Source: Wuchereria bancrofti
Taxonomy: Eukaryota; Nematoda; Chromadorea; Rhabditida; Onchocercidae
Length of the DNA: 64,000 nt
Assembly: GCA_005281725.1 (NCBI GenBank)
Contig: SSBO01000014.1
Span: 294,789 to 358,788, forward strand
Reading direction: 5' to 3'
The notes below the pieces were generated by a model that searched no databases, was not told the origin of the DNA, and saw only the letters and a list, made by a program, of their open reading frames with translations. Positions 24,021-36,153 of the stretch are shown here, one piece after another; position 1 is the stretch's first letter; every line of letters begins with the position of its first letter. The translations under genes were made by a program, and so were the position numbers.

Positions 24021-27000
24021 ATGGGTGAAGAAAGAGGTACAGAGCCCCAACCGACAACAATATGGCATGGAGCAAGTTTAAGAGACAGTTTCTTGACTGT
24101 TGTTCAGGTTTTCTACTTTTTCAATTTTGTACGCAGAACGATCAAACATTGGTACAAATATATCTCTTGGACTTGGATTTTTTTTTTTTGCTATCTTGAG
24201 GGCCTATTATTATCTCACCAATATGATAAATCATATGCTCGTTGCTTCTTCCATTTCATTCTCTTTGCATTACAGAACGCTGGCTCTCAAGAAATGCGTA
24301 ATGGACTTGTGGAAGATTTCAGAACAGCATTGGATATGTTGGCACAGGCTGCACCTGCTTCTAATATTTCATCGGTTGAAGCAGGTATTAATATTTGGAC
24401 GTATCATTACGTTTGGTATAGTTAGTAGTTGGAGAAATTCCAAATATACTTTTAGGGTAATCATAGCTCCATCGTTTCTTGTTTATTTTGCAACAGTCGT
24501 TTAATAAACACGGTAGATAGCTTAGAAAGGCTAAAAATCAAAAACTGTGGTAAAATTAAGTTTTGTCATAATGATATTTTGAAATTTCCAATTTTATTCA
24601 ATAATTTTTTGTTACTTTTAATTTTCAGTTTCAACTTTTTTTTTTTTTTGCAATCCTTGTTATATTTAAGTTTTCCATCTTCAGAAAGCAGGAATGATCG
24701 TGCAGATACAGTGATTATTGTAGATGAAGAGAATGCATCGAGTACTTCTTCGGGTTCCGGTACTAGGCATAGACTTACTCCAAATGTTAATGGAAATGAA
24801 TTTGGAAGATCGACAAGTTTGTGAATTGGTTTATTTTTTTTCCGCTATGTTTCTCTTTTAAATTAAATTTTTTTTTTTGAATGCAATTGCAGAAATTCTT
24901 TCAGTATTAATGCTTAGTAATTTTGAATATAAAAATTTGCATTAATTATAGCTGATGTAACTGATAATAGTGAAGAATATTCCTCTGCAAATGATGCTGC
25001 CAGTAATACGAATCTTCAAAGGGAATTGAGCCGTTTAAGAGCACTTGTTCAAAGTGCTGAACTGCAAAGGGTAATTTTAAAGTCTATAGTATTTGAGTTC
25101 TCAATATGACATATTTGATAGTATAACTCCTTTGCAGATAGTTGACTTCTGGTTTAACAGAAATTAGTGAATTACAAGAATTACAAAACTTTTCCAGTTT
25201 TTATCAGATCGAAAATTATTGCTAATGAAAGTTTAAAAGGAATTCTTTTGCTTTTTTTTTTTTTTCATTTATTTGAAAACTGTACGTCTTTTCTGAACTT
25301 TTTCATATCTTGCAGTTTTGGGTAGTCCTGCTCAATGTTTTGCCTTTCTTCGTCATTATATTTTTTAAAGCTGTTTTTGATGGATTCTTTTCATTATTAA
25401 GCCTTTCTGCGGCATTTCTTCTTTTTCATATTGCGAACAGCACTTTTATGGCTTCTCGAAGGTAATTCTTCTTCAGTCTTTTTTTTTGTTTTTGTTTTCT
25501 TTAAAAATTTTCTTAACTGATGAATTTTGACAATGAAATTTCCAATAATTTAACACTTTGCAGCAATCTAAATTCATAATATGAATTCGAGTTTCATTGA
25601 TTTCATTAACTTTCAGAGAAAAGCGCTACTTTCATCTTTTGCAGTCATTCACATCATCAGTTTTCTTTTTCAATTTCCAGTCGCTTTTTTATGGTACGAT
25701 AGATTTTTGATTACATTATTGTTATGGGTTAAAAGGGCAAATATCCTTTAATAACTTTTCAGATATATATGCAGTATTTTCTTTTTAGGATTGGATTCCA
25801 TCTATATACCAATGGCTTTTATGTCTCGTCTTACGAATCCGATCACTTTTTTTGCCACCTTACATGTTGTACTGGTCGTTGATTTTGCCGTGAAAATTAT
25901 CACAGTTACAGTGAAAGCTGGGGTATATTACGTTTTGCCTTTTCTTTCAACATAATAAGTTATTTTGTTATCACGCAAGGTTAATCTTCCGTTAAAATCC
26001 CGTAACAGACTTCCAACTTACATAACTTCTGAGCTGTTGGTGTTATCATTTTTTTTTTTTTTTTTTTGTGATAAGGATTGTCAATCGTTGATGACTACAT
26101 GATAATCGTCCTGTGAAATTATCTTCATCGGTAGTATCTGCATTCAATTTTTCTATTTATTTTTTTATGAAGATGATAAGATTAGGAAGAGATTTATAGT
26201 CATTTTGTTAGACTGGAAGGTTTCCTAAATTATTTTCAACTTTCATCATACTCCTTTTTTTTTGCCACTTCTGCTTTAAGTAAAGACAAGTTTAGCTCAC
26301 TGTTTTGCCGACGAAATTCATTGGGAACAGACGTTTACGTCGACTTTTCCAATGGATCGAATATACTAGCCAGTTCTATCGTTACATTCTCCCAGTACCT
26401 CAATGGACTCGTTATCTAAGTTACTCGCTATTTTCTACTCCACTTACGTATTTCAGTGATCATTTCTTTGCCGTGCTATATGTAATTTATAAGGTATGTT
26501 TTTTGTATTATTTTGGAAGTAAAAAAAAGATTTTGAAACGATGACATACCGATTTGGGATATATCTATATAGCTTATGTCAGTTTTCTTTCAGGCATGTC
26601 TAATACAAGTGATTGGTAGGCGTTGGTTTGAAAGTACACGTCGTATTTTTCGCCTTACATCTGTTGGTTCGAAAGTTTCAGTAGGTGAAGATTCAGTTCA
26701 ATGTACAATTTGCTTCAATGATTTTTGCAATCCTATTAAGGTTTGTTCATCCTCACTTTGTTTTTGCTTGGTGTGATGATTTAAAAGACTAAGTCAATTT
26801 TCATCCCATTTTTCTTGTTCTACTTCTGTTTTTTTCTTTTTTTTTTTTATGCAGAAGAAGTACTTCAGTCGAATTTGATAGTATATCTCTTTAAATAATA
26901 ATGTTAATTCATTTAGACCAAGATTTGCTCATAATCTATTAAAAGATTCTCATCATCTGGTATCACTATAATGACATGATGTTTGACTCACTTCTTAGAC

Positions 27001-27508
27001 TAGCTCATTTTTTTATACATTACATTAAATCTTTAATGTATATGATAGGATTGTATCGAAGTATTTAACCTTTCAAATGGTGGTACTATGCATTTTTGCA
27101 TTTCTGATTATACAATTTTGTTTAGCATTGTCATTTTATTTTTGTCAAAATCTTAAACATATTTTGCATACTTAACACGAATGCAGTAAAATAATTTCTG
27201 AGTATTCTAGAAATTTTGTCAGGATAACAAAACAGGTCAATATAAATAAGTTAGGCAGTTAGTGAAACGTTTCTTCTACTACTGATGCAACTGCTCGTTA
27301 GCCAAATTATCGGTTGTAAAGGTCTGAATTTTTCAATATACGATATTATTACTAATTACAGCTTTCCTGTGGACATATTTTCTGTGAAGAATGTATCGGC
27401 ACCTGGCTTGATAATGAACATACCTGTCCAATGTGCCGAGCAACAGTTGCTCAAGAAGATAATATGTGGAAAAGTGGAGATACGACATATTCTCCTCAGT
27501 TATGTTAA
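24021..27508 (+). CDS. RING finger and transmembrane domain protein, RNFT1/RNFT2 family E3 ubiquitin ligase (10 exons, 431 aa)
   Basis: Exons: 24021-24107, 24276-24384, 24685-24816, 24952-25070, 25316-25461, 25617-25693, 25789-25922, 26296-26493, 26594-26740, 27362-27508; 1296 nt, phases close. Residues 1-145 are polar and Ser-rich, probably cytosolic. From about 150 to 335 come several hydrophobic segments (VVLLNVLPFFVIIFFKAVF, SLLSLSAAFLLFH, TFFATLHVVLVVDFAVKI), as in ER-membrane RNFT proteins. A basic linker precedes the C-terminal C3HC4 RING at about 371-408: CTIC, then CGHIFCEEC, then CPMC, with all eight zinc ligands present. RNFT1 in mammals acts in ER protein quality control; the same role here is inferred from the domain order. 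The RING is split by a 621-nt intron between its second and third ligand pairs. ATG 24021 is the first in-frame start after the TTTCAG acceptor. Confidence 0.88.
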
Positions 27509-30171
27509 TTGACCCGATAATTTAGTCTATTTTTTTTTTTAAATGTTTAAATTACCAACATATTTTGGTCATTGAATGCAATATGCTTTGTTGGTTTCAC
27601 AACTGCATGTCCACCACAGTTTTAGCTAGCTTTCTGGAAAAAGTTTACAATATTGTTTTTCAAACTTTCTAGACTTTCCATAATTTAAAAGAAAAAAGTA
27701 TGGTAGCTAATTGTGTGGTAAATACAGTTTGGTTGCTAACTTTAGAGTGTGAAATATTCTATATGTAGAAATTTGGTCTTTTACTAGTGTAATGTCTAAT
27801 ATTATGATTATGTGAGAAATAATATAGTTTAAAAATTAGTTTTCGTATTTCACATGTTTTTTATTTTGAAATGGATAGATCATTTGAAAGTTTGTATGAC
27901 TCTGTAAGGAATATCTCAAATGTTTTATGCTATTGCGGAAAGGTTTTTTTCTCTTTCTTTTTTCTTTTTTTTTTTAGTATGCTAACTTTTAAAGCATTTT
28001 AAGACTGTATCGGTGCAGCAATTTCGATGTGACATTCTTCAAAAAATTGATGCCTTTTTTATTTCCTTCAGGGTGATATATGCATGTGTTATTCGGGTTA
28101 TTGTTATATTATCGAAAGTACCATTTTTGCTATTGTCATCCTGTGAGAATATGGATTTGTGATGATTGCCAGTTATTTGAAGCATAAGAAGAATATCTTT
28201 TACACTTTTTTTTTTCCAATTCATAGTTAAATCTGAGGGGACACGTATTATGACCTGATATGACATCTTTTTAATGTCAAGCTTAATTTAAAAAAAAAAA
28301 GTAATAAAAGATGAGTAAGTATTAGTGTATTTTGCAATTCTGGATTAAATGTAGTCGTGAAATTGATAAGACTTATGTATTATTATGTTTTCAAAAGTAG
28401 GTTTTAAACCTACTAAAAAAAATGAACTTAAGTTTGCAGACATATGTAGAGTAAAATGATAATTTCAGAAATTTTTGAACCATGTTAAACTTATCATGCA
28501 TGCATTATATAATATGAAAGTGAGGAAGGTATTTCTAATTATGTTCCCTGCTGAATTTGAAAATATTTTTTAAAGAAATGCTATAATACCATCTTCAACG
28601 GAATGAAAATTATGTTAAACTATTTTTTGGTAATTCTAAAATGGAGATAATCTCTACAATTTGTATGATTATGTCTTTATGAGATTACAAATAATTTCAG
28701 TCACATCAATGTATATAATCATTCAACTTTTCTTGATTAATGCTATGTTGGTGCTAGCAATAGATTGAAATAATAATGGAAAAAAGAGGAAAGACAAGAA
28801 AAGTATTTGAAATTAATTTCGAAAAGTATTCGTCTATCACATATTTAGTGCTAAGGATAATTATAAAATTAAAAGTTTGCAAGAAATGAATGAAATTTCA
28901 GATGGAACTTTAATAATTTAAAAAAAAAAAAAGAATAAAGTGTGTATGTTGATTATTCCAAATATAGCTGAGAAAAGATTATTTAATATGTTCTTTCTTT
29001 TTTTTAATTGATAAATAATTGAATATTTTATTATCATTTTTCTCCGCAATATTTTCAAAATCAATTTTTAATTAANTAAAAAAAAAAAAAGAATAAAGTG
29101 TGTATGTTGATTATTCCAAATATAGCTGAGAAAAGATTATTTAATATGTTCTTTCTTTTTTTTAATTGATAAATAATTGAATATTTTATTATCATTTTTC
29201 TCCGCAATATTTTCAAAATCAATTTTTAATTAAATATTTAGAAAAAAATCTAATATGAAAATAATTTTCATTTCAATATGATAAATATTTTTTTTTTTTG
29301 TAATTCATTCATTATTAAGAATTTCAAACATTCATTCAATTCTTACTGAAAAAAAAAAAAAAATGCGACAATAAATTATTTTCTCAAACTTATGATGATA
29401 CATTACATCGACCGAATTCATCCTTTCTAACTTCTTAAAATTAAAAAGAAAAAAAAGTAGAAATTGGAACTTTCATTTTTAATATATTTAACTTCGATAA
29501 ATTTAAACTAATGAAAAAATACAAAAAAGAAAACGGAAATCCTATTATAATTTATTAAATGCACTAAATTTTAAGCAACTTAATGCAACAATCATTCATT
29601 TTACATTACCAATTTTAACATTATTATTCTCTTTATTCAACAAAAATACTATTTCGTAATTTTGATAAAATTAAATTAAAAGTAAACTTTAAAAAAAATT
29701 TTAAAAAATGAAATTTACCAACAAAATATGCTAACATATTTTGATAAGAAAAGCAAAAAACAAAAAAAACAAAAAAACAAAACAATGTATGAAATGAAAT
29801 AAATTATATTACTGTAAATGTATGCACGCGACAAAATTATTTTAAAGAATAAATTTTTCATTTCAATTTGATAAAGAAATGTTGATGAAATGTAAAAAAT
29901 AAAAACCGGATCTTTTTTTTTTTTTTTTTTTTTTTTCTTTAATGATTCGTTTATCGCCTTTTTTTTTTCTTTTTTAATTTTTATTTTTTATTCATTTATT
30001 TATTTTTAAAAAAAAAAAAAAAAAACTTTTTTAAAATGTATATGACATTAATACGATGATATATCAACCATTTAAGGAATAACAAGAGAAACTCGTTGAG
30101 GGAATGGTAAAGAAAATGGATAATATCATGATGATGTCGTCGTTGTCGTTATCGTTGTCGTCGTCATTTTC
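27509..30171. other. Intergenic, includes one assembly gap
   Basis: No exon seen. From about 28.5 kb onward the DNA changes to the extremely A/T-homopolymeric type that also characterises 1-19 kb and 46-64 kb. The gap at 29076 with duplicated flanks lies here. A GTCGTT/GTCGTC tract at about 30131-30166 precedes the next gene. Confidence 0.6.
28919..29233. repeat. Assembly gap at 29076 flanked by identical 157-bp copies
   Basis: The 157 bp at 28919-29075 recur at 29077-29233 with a single N between, including an identical 13-A run at the start. This is the same artefact pattern as at the other gaps. Confidence 0.9.
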
Positions 30172-30173
30172 AG
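30168..30173 (+). other. Probable trans-splice acceptor of the nitrobindin-like gene
   Basis: TTTCAG 30 nt before the ATG at 30204. It helps to choose that ATG over others in different frames. Confidence 0.45.
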
Positions 30174-30203
30174 TTGTAAGTGGTGGTGATTTGTCGAAAA
30201 CAA

Positions 30204-33200
30204 ATGTCCAACAACATCCAACAATTATTGGTCATTTATATTCTTGTATTAATAAAATTTACTAATACTGAGCTTACATTAAATAATCAAAAATTAGAAT
30301 GGATCATTGGTTCATGGCGATCAGAATTTTCTGGCAAAGTTATTTTTAATTAATTATTTGAAGTTTTTGTTTATTTATTTTTCTTTTATTTTAACTATTT
30401 ATCTATGATAATTACTATTTAATGATTATTAATTCATTTAAAATATTTGTTATTATATACACATAGATATATACAAACATATATATTTTGATTGATACAT
30501 TTCTAACAGGTGTTCTAATATTTTACAGGTATTCTGGCCAACAGTACCAACAATGACATTTGGTGAGGAGTTAATTATTGCTGAAGCACCACTTGCTAAA
30601 TCTGTTAATGTACAATTTTTGAATTTTAGGTTAGTTTCTTCTTTTTATTTTTTCTTTTTAAATAAATTTGAAAAAATTTAACATGTCATATAGTTTAATT
30701 TAAATGACTAGAACGAATGGCTTATTGTTAGATTTTTTTAAGGTGAATTTTTAATTTTCAAAAAAGTTAAAAATGTATGTATGAAATGTATTTAACAGTT
30801 TTATGAAATGAAGCTTTGATAAATGTAAGATTCATTTTTTTTTTGTAAAATTATTACATATCATCACTGATATGATTGTATTAAAGCTTCATTTTTCTTT
30901 AATTCGATCATTAAAATATTTATTTCATATCTTTATATATTTATTTCAATATTTATTTCATATCAATATCTTTAATTCGATCATTAAAATATTTATTTCA
31001 AATTATACATTTTAGGCTTTTGATTTTTTAGCTCTTACATTGAAGTAAAAATATAAAAAGTATCATAAAGTATTACATTTTCCATACATGCATTATATCA
31101 AAAGAGTAATACTTTTTTTTCAATTTTAAATTTTAATTACGAAAAATTTAAAGTAAGAAAAAAAAAACTTTCATTTTCATTTGTAAAAATTACTTCCTTT
31201 GAATATTTATTGGTATATTTTTTAGACCGAATAACAATTATCAGCAATATTTTCTTTCATGATATATTTCATAAAAAATTCCTCAACATTTTGATTGGTA
31301 ACTTTATCAAATTTAAAATAATCTTGTCAACTTTTGAAATTTTTAGTAAACTTATAAATTTTAACTTGCATAATATGTATAGAATTTAACAATTAATCAA
31401 GTTGAATTTTTTTGCGATCGAATGCGATATTAATTAACGTTTCTTCCTTCCTTTCGTTCCTTTTACTCTTTTTTTTTTTTTAATTCAATAAAATTAAAAG
31501 ATTCTTTTCGTCGTTTGAAATAGTAAATTAGCATATAGTAACTTTTTTTCTGCTACTCAAAAAAAAAAATCTTACAACTATTTCGATGATTTTTTGACTT
31601 TTTTTTTTTCTTTATTTTTTTTCTTTATTTTTCACATCCTTAATTCAATATGGTAATAAAATTATTGATACTTAATATTGTTGAATTATTATTGTAAAAT
31701 AAAATCTGATTGGAGTAGATTGTGAAGCTGAATAGTTGTTTGTTTTGTAGAGAAGGCGACATTTGATCAATCTTTATTTTATTGAGATTAAAATTATCGT
31801 TGTTCGTAGTTATTTAATAATATCAAAAAAGTTTAGTTGTGAATGCCGAATTGCTATCCAAAAAACTTAACCTTAATAAAAGGTAACATTAGCTTATAGT
31901 AGAAAGTTAGCTAAACAAGGTTGCTGTTAACATTATCAATAATCAAGTATGAGTAATGAGCTGATAAGCCACAAAGAAGATTAGCTGGACGAGAAACTGT
32001 TAACTTTAGCTAACTTCTTTAAGGAATATAAATAATTAGTCAAATTCAAATATAATTTACAGTTAGTGAAAAACTAATAAATCTAATTGGAAGTAAATTT
32101 TAACACATTATTCTTTGTTAACAAATTGTTATAATGCAAATAAATTTAGTTACAATTGAAGGATGAATATTAGATCAATGATTTCCTATGTGAGATTGAA
32201 ATATTTGTCGAAAAAATATTCATTTAAAACAATCGTTAGTCTTATGAATTAACACAATTTTATTTTGACATATTATCATAAGCCAGTTTTTCCTGTTTGG
32301 TTATAATTTGATAAGGGTTAAATGATAGTTATGAAAAATTTGAAAGAAATTATGGATGTAAAGTGTAAATTGATTGATTGGTTGTTTTTGCAGAAATAAT
32401 TATTAAAAAAAGAAAAAAAAAGTCATTTTAATTTTCATATTGATTGATTGATTGTTTCTTTTTTTTTTTTTGTATAAATATAAAAATGTTGAAATTTCTT
32501 TTTAGAATTTTTTTTTTTCATCCTTTTTTCTTAGTTTTAATTTTTTTTCTGAAACATTTTAAGCTTTATCAGATATAACTGAAAATGAATTTGAAATTAT
32601 CGTTAAACAATCAATTAATGCATGAAAAAGATTTGTGATCAACAGCAACGAACTATTGACACAAAATCAAAATGATGAATTAGATTCAATCGAATGGAAT
32701 GGAATTGAATGGAATAGAATTAAATCCAGTTTTACAATTTTTATATTAATTTTTTCCTTCATTTTCAGCATTTTTATTCCGTTTTCAGTGTTAATCTTGT
32801 TTGAACAATTTTTCAATCAATTATGTTTAAATAATCATTTTATCACATTATAACAGCATACTATTCGCTATCATTTATCATTTTTATTGGAAAATTTTCT
32901 GCTTTTTTTTTTAAAAGATCATAAATTTTTTTGATTATTTTTCCTTTACCTTCCTTTCTATTCTTTTTAAATCTCTCTTCTGCTCTTTTTTGAAATAATT
33001 TTTTTCATATCAATGTAATAAACATAAGTAATAACAGCAATGTTTCTACTAATATCTGTTTCTTTTCTTTCTATCCACTCTCTCATTTTTTTCCGAGTAA
33101 TTAATTTTAAATTACTAAAAAGGAAAAAATTTTGAATCTTATAAATCTTTTCTTACTATTGTTATTGTTATTATTATTACTACTATTGTTAAATTTTGAT

Positions 33201-34161
33201 AGGAATAGTAAATATTATTATTAAATTTTAACAGCAAGGATTACATGATGATCGATAAATGCGAGAAAAGAACAAAGTTGCAATGTAATTTGCAAAAATT
33301 TTTTTTTTTTTTACTTTTGTGTTTTTTTAAACTTTTTGATTTGATAATTAATTTCTAATTTTTTTTTTTTTTAAGTGCGCGTGCATGGTCGCATACAACC
33401 AAAGATCATTTTCATGATGAGTGGGGTTTTATTACTGTGGATCCGTTTGGAAATGCCACATTGATGACAGCTGGAAATAACGGTCGTCATATTATTTACT
33501 TAAAATTATCAATTTCAAATAATTGGAAAACATTAAAGGGAGAGAAAGTGATAACAGAAAAAAAAAACGCATAAATGTTTTCTTTTTTTTATCATTTTTT
33601 TCTTAAATTTATTTCAAGTTTATATTTACATTTTAAAATTTATAACATATAGGATTTACAACATATGAAGTTGGTGAAGTAGCACCAAACAAGATGATTT
33701 TAACATTGAAAGATATTGGAAGGATTTCATTCTCCAGGGATCTTCCAGTTAAAGATGTAAGTCCGATTTATCTATCTATCTATCAATTTATCAAACTGTT
33801 TACTTTTCCTTCTTTCTTTTTTAAGTAAATAAACTTTTTTTTGTTACATTTTATAAAAAAATTGATGAGTAGAAGGAAAGAAAAACAAACAAAAATGTAA
33901 GTTAACAAATTATATACGCAAAAATTGTTAATTCAAATTCATTTTATTCTTATTTTAAATAAAATTTTCACTAATAAATTATATATATAATAATTGATTA
34001 GAAATGAAACTTTATAATTTATCAAATATTAGTTACGACGAACATTCATCAAACATGACGATCAGTATTTGGAGCAAATAATTGAAATGCGAACAGCGAC
34101 ACATCCATCACAAGGGTATTTGGAGCATACTCGTGTGATCTATACGAAACAGAAGAAATAA
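30204..34161 (+). CDS. Nitrobindin / THAP4 C-terminal-domain-like protein with hydrophobic N-terminus (5 exons, 191 aa)
   Basis: Exons: 30204-30338, 30529-30629, 33376-33482, 33653-33756, 34033-34161; 576 nt, phases close. Residues 28 to 191 follow the nitrobindin beta-barrel pattern (the heme-binding domain at the C-terminus of human THAP4): an opening GSWRSEFSGK resembling the GxWxGxG motif, a DEWGFITVDPFGNATLM strand pair, DIGRISFSRDLP, and the closing LEQIIEMRTATHPSQ with EHTRVIYTK. In nitrobindins a histidine in the last strand ligates heme iron; His181 (EHTRV) aligns with it by eye. There is no THAP zinc finger. Residues 7-17 (LLVIYILVLIK) make a hydrophobic stretch that could be a signal peptide or anchor, unusual because known nitrobindins are cytosolic. 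The intron between exons 2 and 3 is 2.7 kb. An AATAAA overlaps the stop (34157-34162). Confidence 0.82.
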
Positions 34162-36153
34162 ATAAATTTTTAAAATTAATGTATAACATAATTATGCGAA
34201 TAAAATGCTTACTTAATTAGTTAATTTTATTCATTCTTTTGCTGTAATAATAAAAATAATGATAATAATTATGGTAACAATAATAATAATAATAATAAAT
34301 AATAAATTTTATTCATTACACTTTATTCGTTTTTTAACAAATAAATCTTAAAATCAAAACAAAAAAAAAAAAAAAAAGAAAGAATGAAATGTATGTATAA
34401 AGCAGTAATTTAAATTTAAAAAAAAAAGAACAAATTTTATGAAACCATTTTTTTTTTCCTTCAATACATACATACATACAAACACATACACGGATACATC
34501 AGTATTACTAATGAAATATTGAGAAAATGAAAATCAAATTTCATTTTCATATCTTTTTTTTTTCTTCAGTGTTTTTTTTTTTTTCTTCTTTAGGTCAAAT
34601 ATTTTAACGTTTTTTTTTTTAATTTTTTTTTTTTTTTTTTTTTTTTTTTTGAATGAAATAATTGATTAGTCGGATTAGATTGTTGATATTTCAATGGTTA
34701 ATGCTAAAAATTAAATGCTGCAAACAATTTCGTTGCAAAAAGGCAATCAAAAATACTTTAATCTTAAATATCACACACTCTTCCACTTAAAATGATGCTT
34801 TTGAAACGATAAGTATTAGTATTAGTTAGGAAATTATCATCGATTTAGGACATCGATTATCTTTTATATTTTCATTCTTTCATCATTGCACATATTCTTC
34901 TTCTTTGCTTATCTTTTAGCTATGCTGCAAAAAATACATAAATTAAACTTTATTTCTTTATATTTCGTTTTTTTTTTCTAAATTAAAAAAAAAATGGAAA
35001 ACAAAAAAGGAGAATAATATTCATATGAATGGAAAAAAAAAAATGAATTTGTAAATTTTTTGCATAAATGTGCCAATTATTCTTAAATAGTTTTATTGGA
35101 AAAAATTATTTAGGAAATAATAACAAAAGAAGTATTACCTTTATGTTTTTATACATAATAATGGAAATTTTTAATAAGTAATTTTTAACAAATATAATGT
35201 TGACTTTATTCATATTATCAAATAAAATTTTACTTTTAGGTTTCGGAAAATTTTGTAGGAATAATATGATAATCTATTTAAAAAAAAGTTAATTTTTGTA
35301 ATTTATTAATATTACTTATTTACTTAATTTACTTTTTTTACATTTTTTTTTTGTTAATGATTTAAGTAGACGATAATTCATACGTATTAAGTAATTTTTA
35401 TTTCTTGAAATAGAATTATTATGTTATTTTTACTGAATGTTATTTCTTTATTGAGTTGTTTCAAATTAACACTTTGTTTATTTTAGTATTATCTGACAAC
35501 AATAATAATACGCAATGAATAAAACGATCTTTAATATTTTATCATTTATCGTATATGCTCTTCCTCATTTCTTCCATTTTTATTATATAATCTATTTGTT
35601 TGCAAATAACATTTATTTACTTGTTTACATTACTACTATTTACAACAATATTAACAAATTATATAGTTGTTACTAATTTTTGAAACCTTACAACGATAAC
35701 TTCGCTGTGATATTTTGCATATAAGGCTGAAACGTTCACGAAAAGAATTAAAATCAGACGACGACCCGCTGTGTTTGCAATACTTAGCATTCTTTGCAGT
35801 GGGAATTTGTGAAATTCTCGGGTGGTTTTCCGGGATTTTGGGACGTTCAATTTGTATAGTTAGTTATCCTTTTTCTTTTTTTTATTTGTTCAAGTTTAAC
35901 TATTTCGAATTATTTGAAAACTTTTCACCATGAAAAAAGTACTGTAATGGAATTTGTTGGAAAATTTAGCTCATTTCAATTCATATAATTACTTTGTTTC
36001 TCCCTCCTTTTTTTTTCTTTCAAAACGAAAGAAAATTTTTTTAATTTTTTTGTTTTTTTCTGTGTGTGTTTTTTTTTTGAAAAATCATAGGCAAAAATCG
36101 GTGGAAGAAAGTGAAAACTAATAAATATTGGCTGCTTTGTGTAGCAGTCAAAA
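34162..36153. other. Intergenic upstream of AP-2 alpha
   Basis: Poly(A/T)-dominated DNA with an AAT microsatellite (about 34250-34310) and an ACAT tract (about 34464-34485). At about 35700-35860 the composition becomes clearly less AT-rich and both strands are open for over 60 codons, but no splice pattern or recognisable protein emerges. I take it as probable promoter-region DNA of the AP-2 alpha gene. The 5' UTR probably begins after an acceptor such as TCATAG near 36090. Confidence 0.5.

Noticed and set aside
27600..30000. tRNA, rRNA or spliced-leader RNA genes
   Set aside because: I looked here and in the other intergenic stretches for cloverleaf-type arms, rRNA-like cores and the nematode leader sequence and saw none; short or divergent RNA genes could still escape reading by eye.
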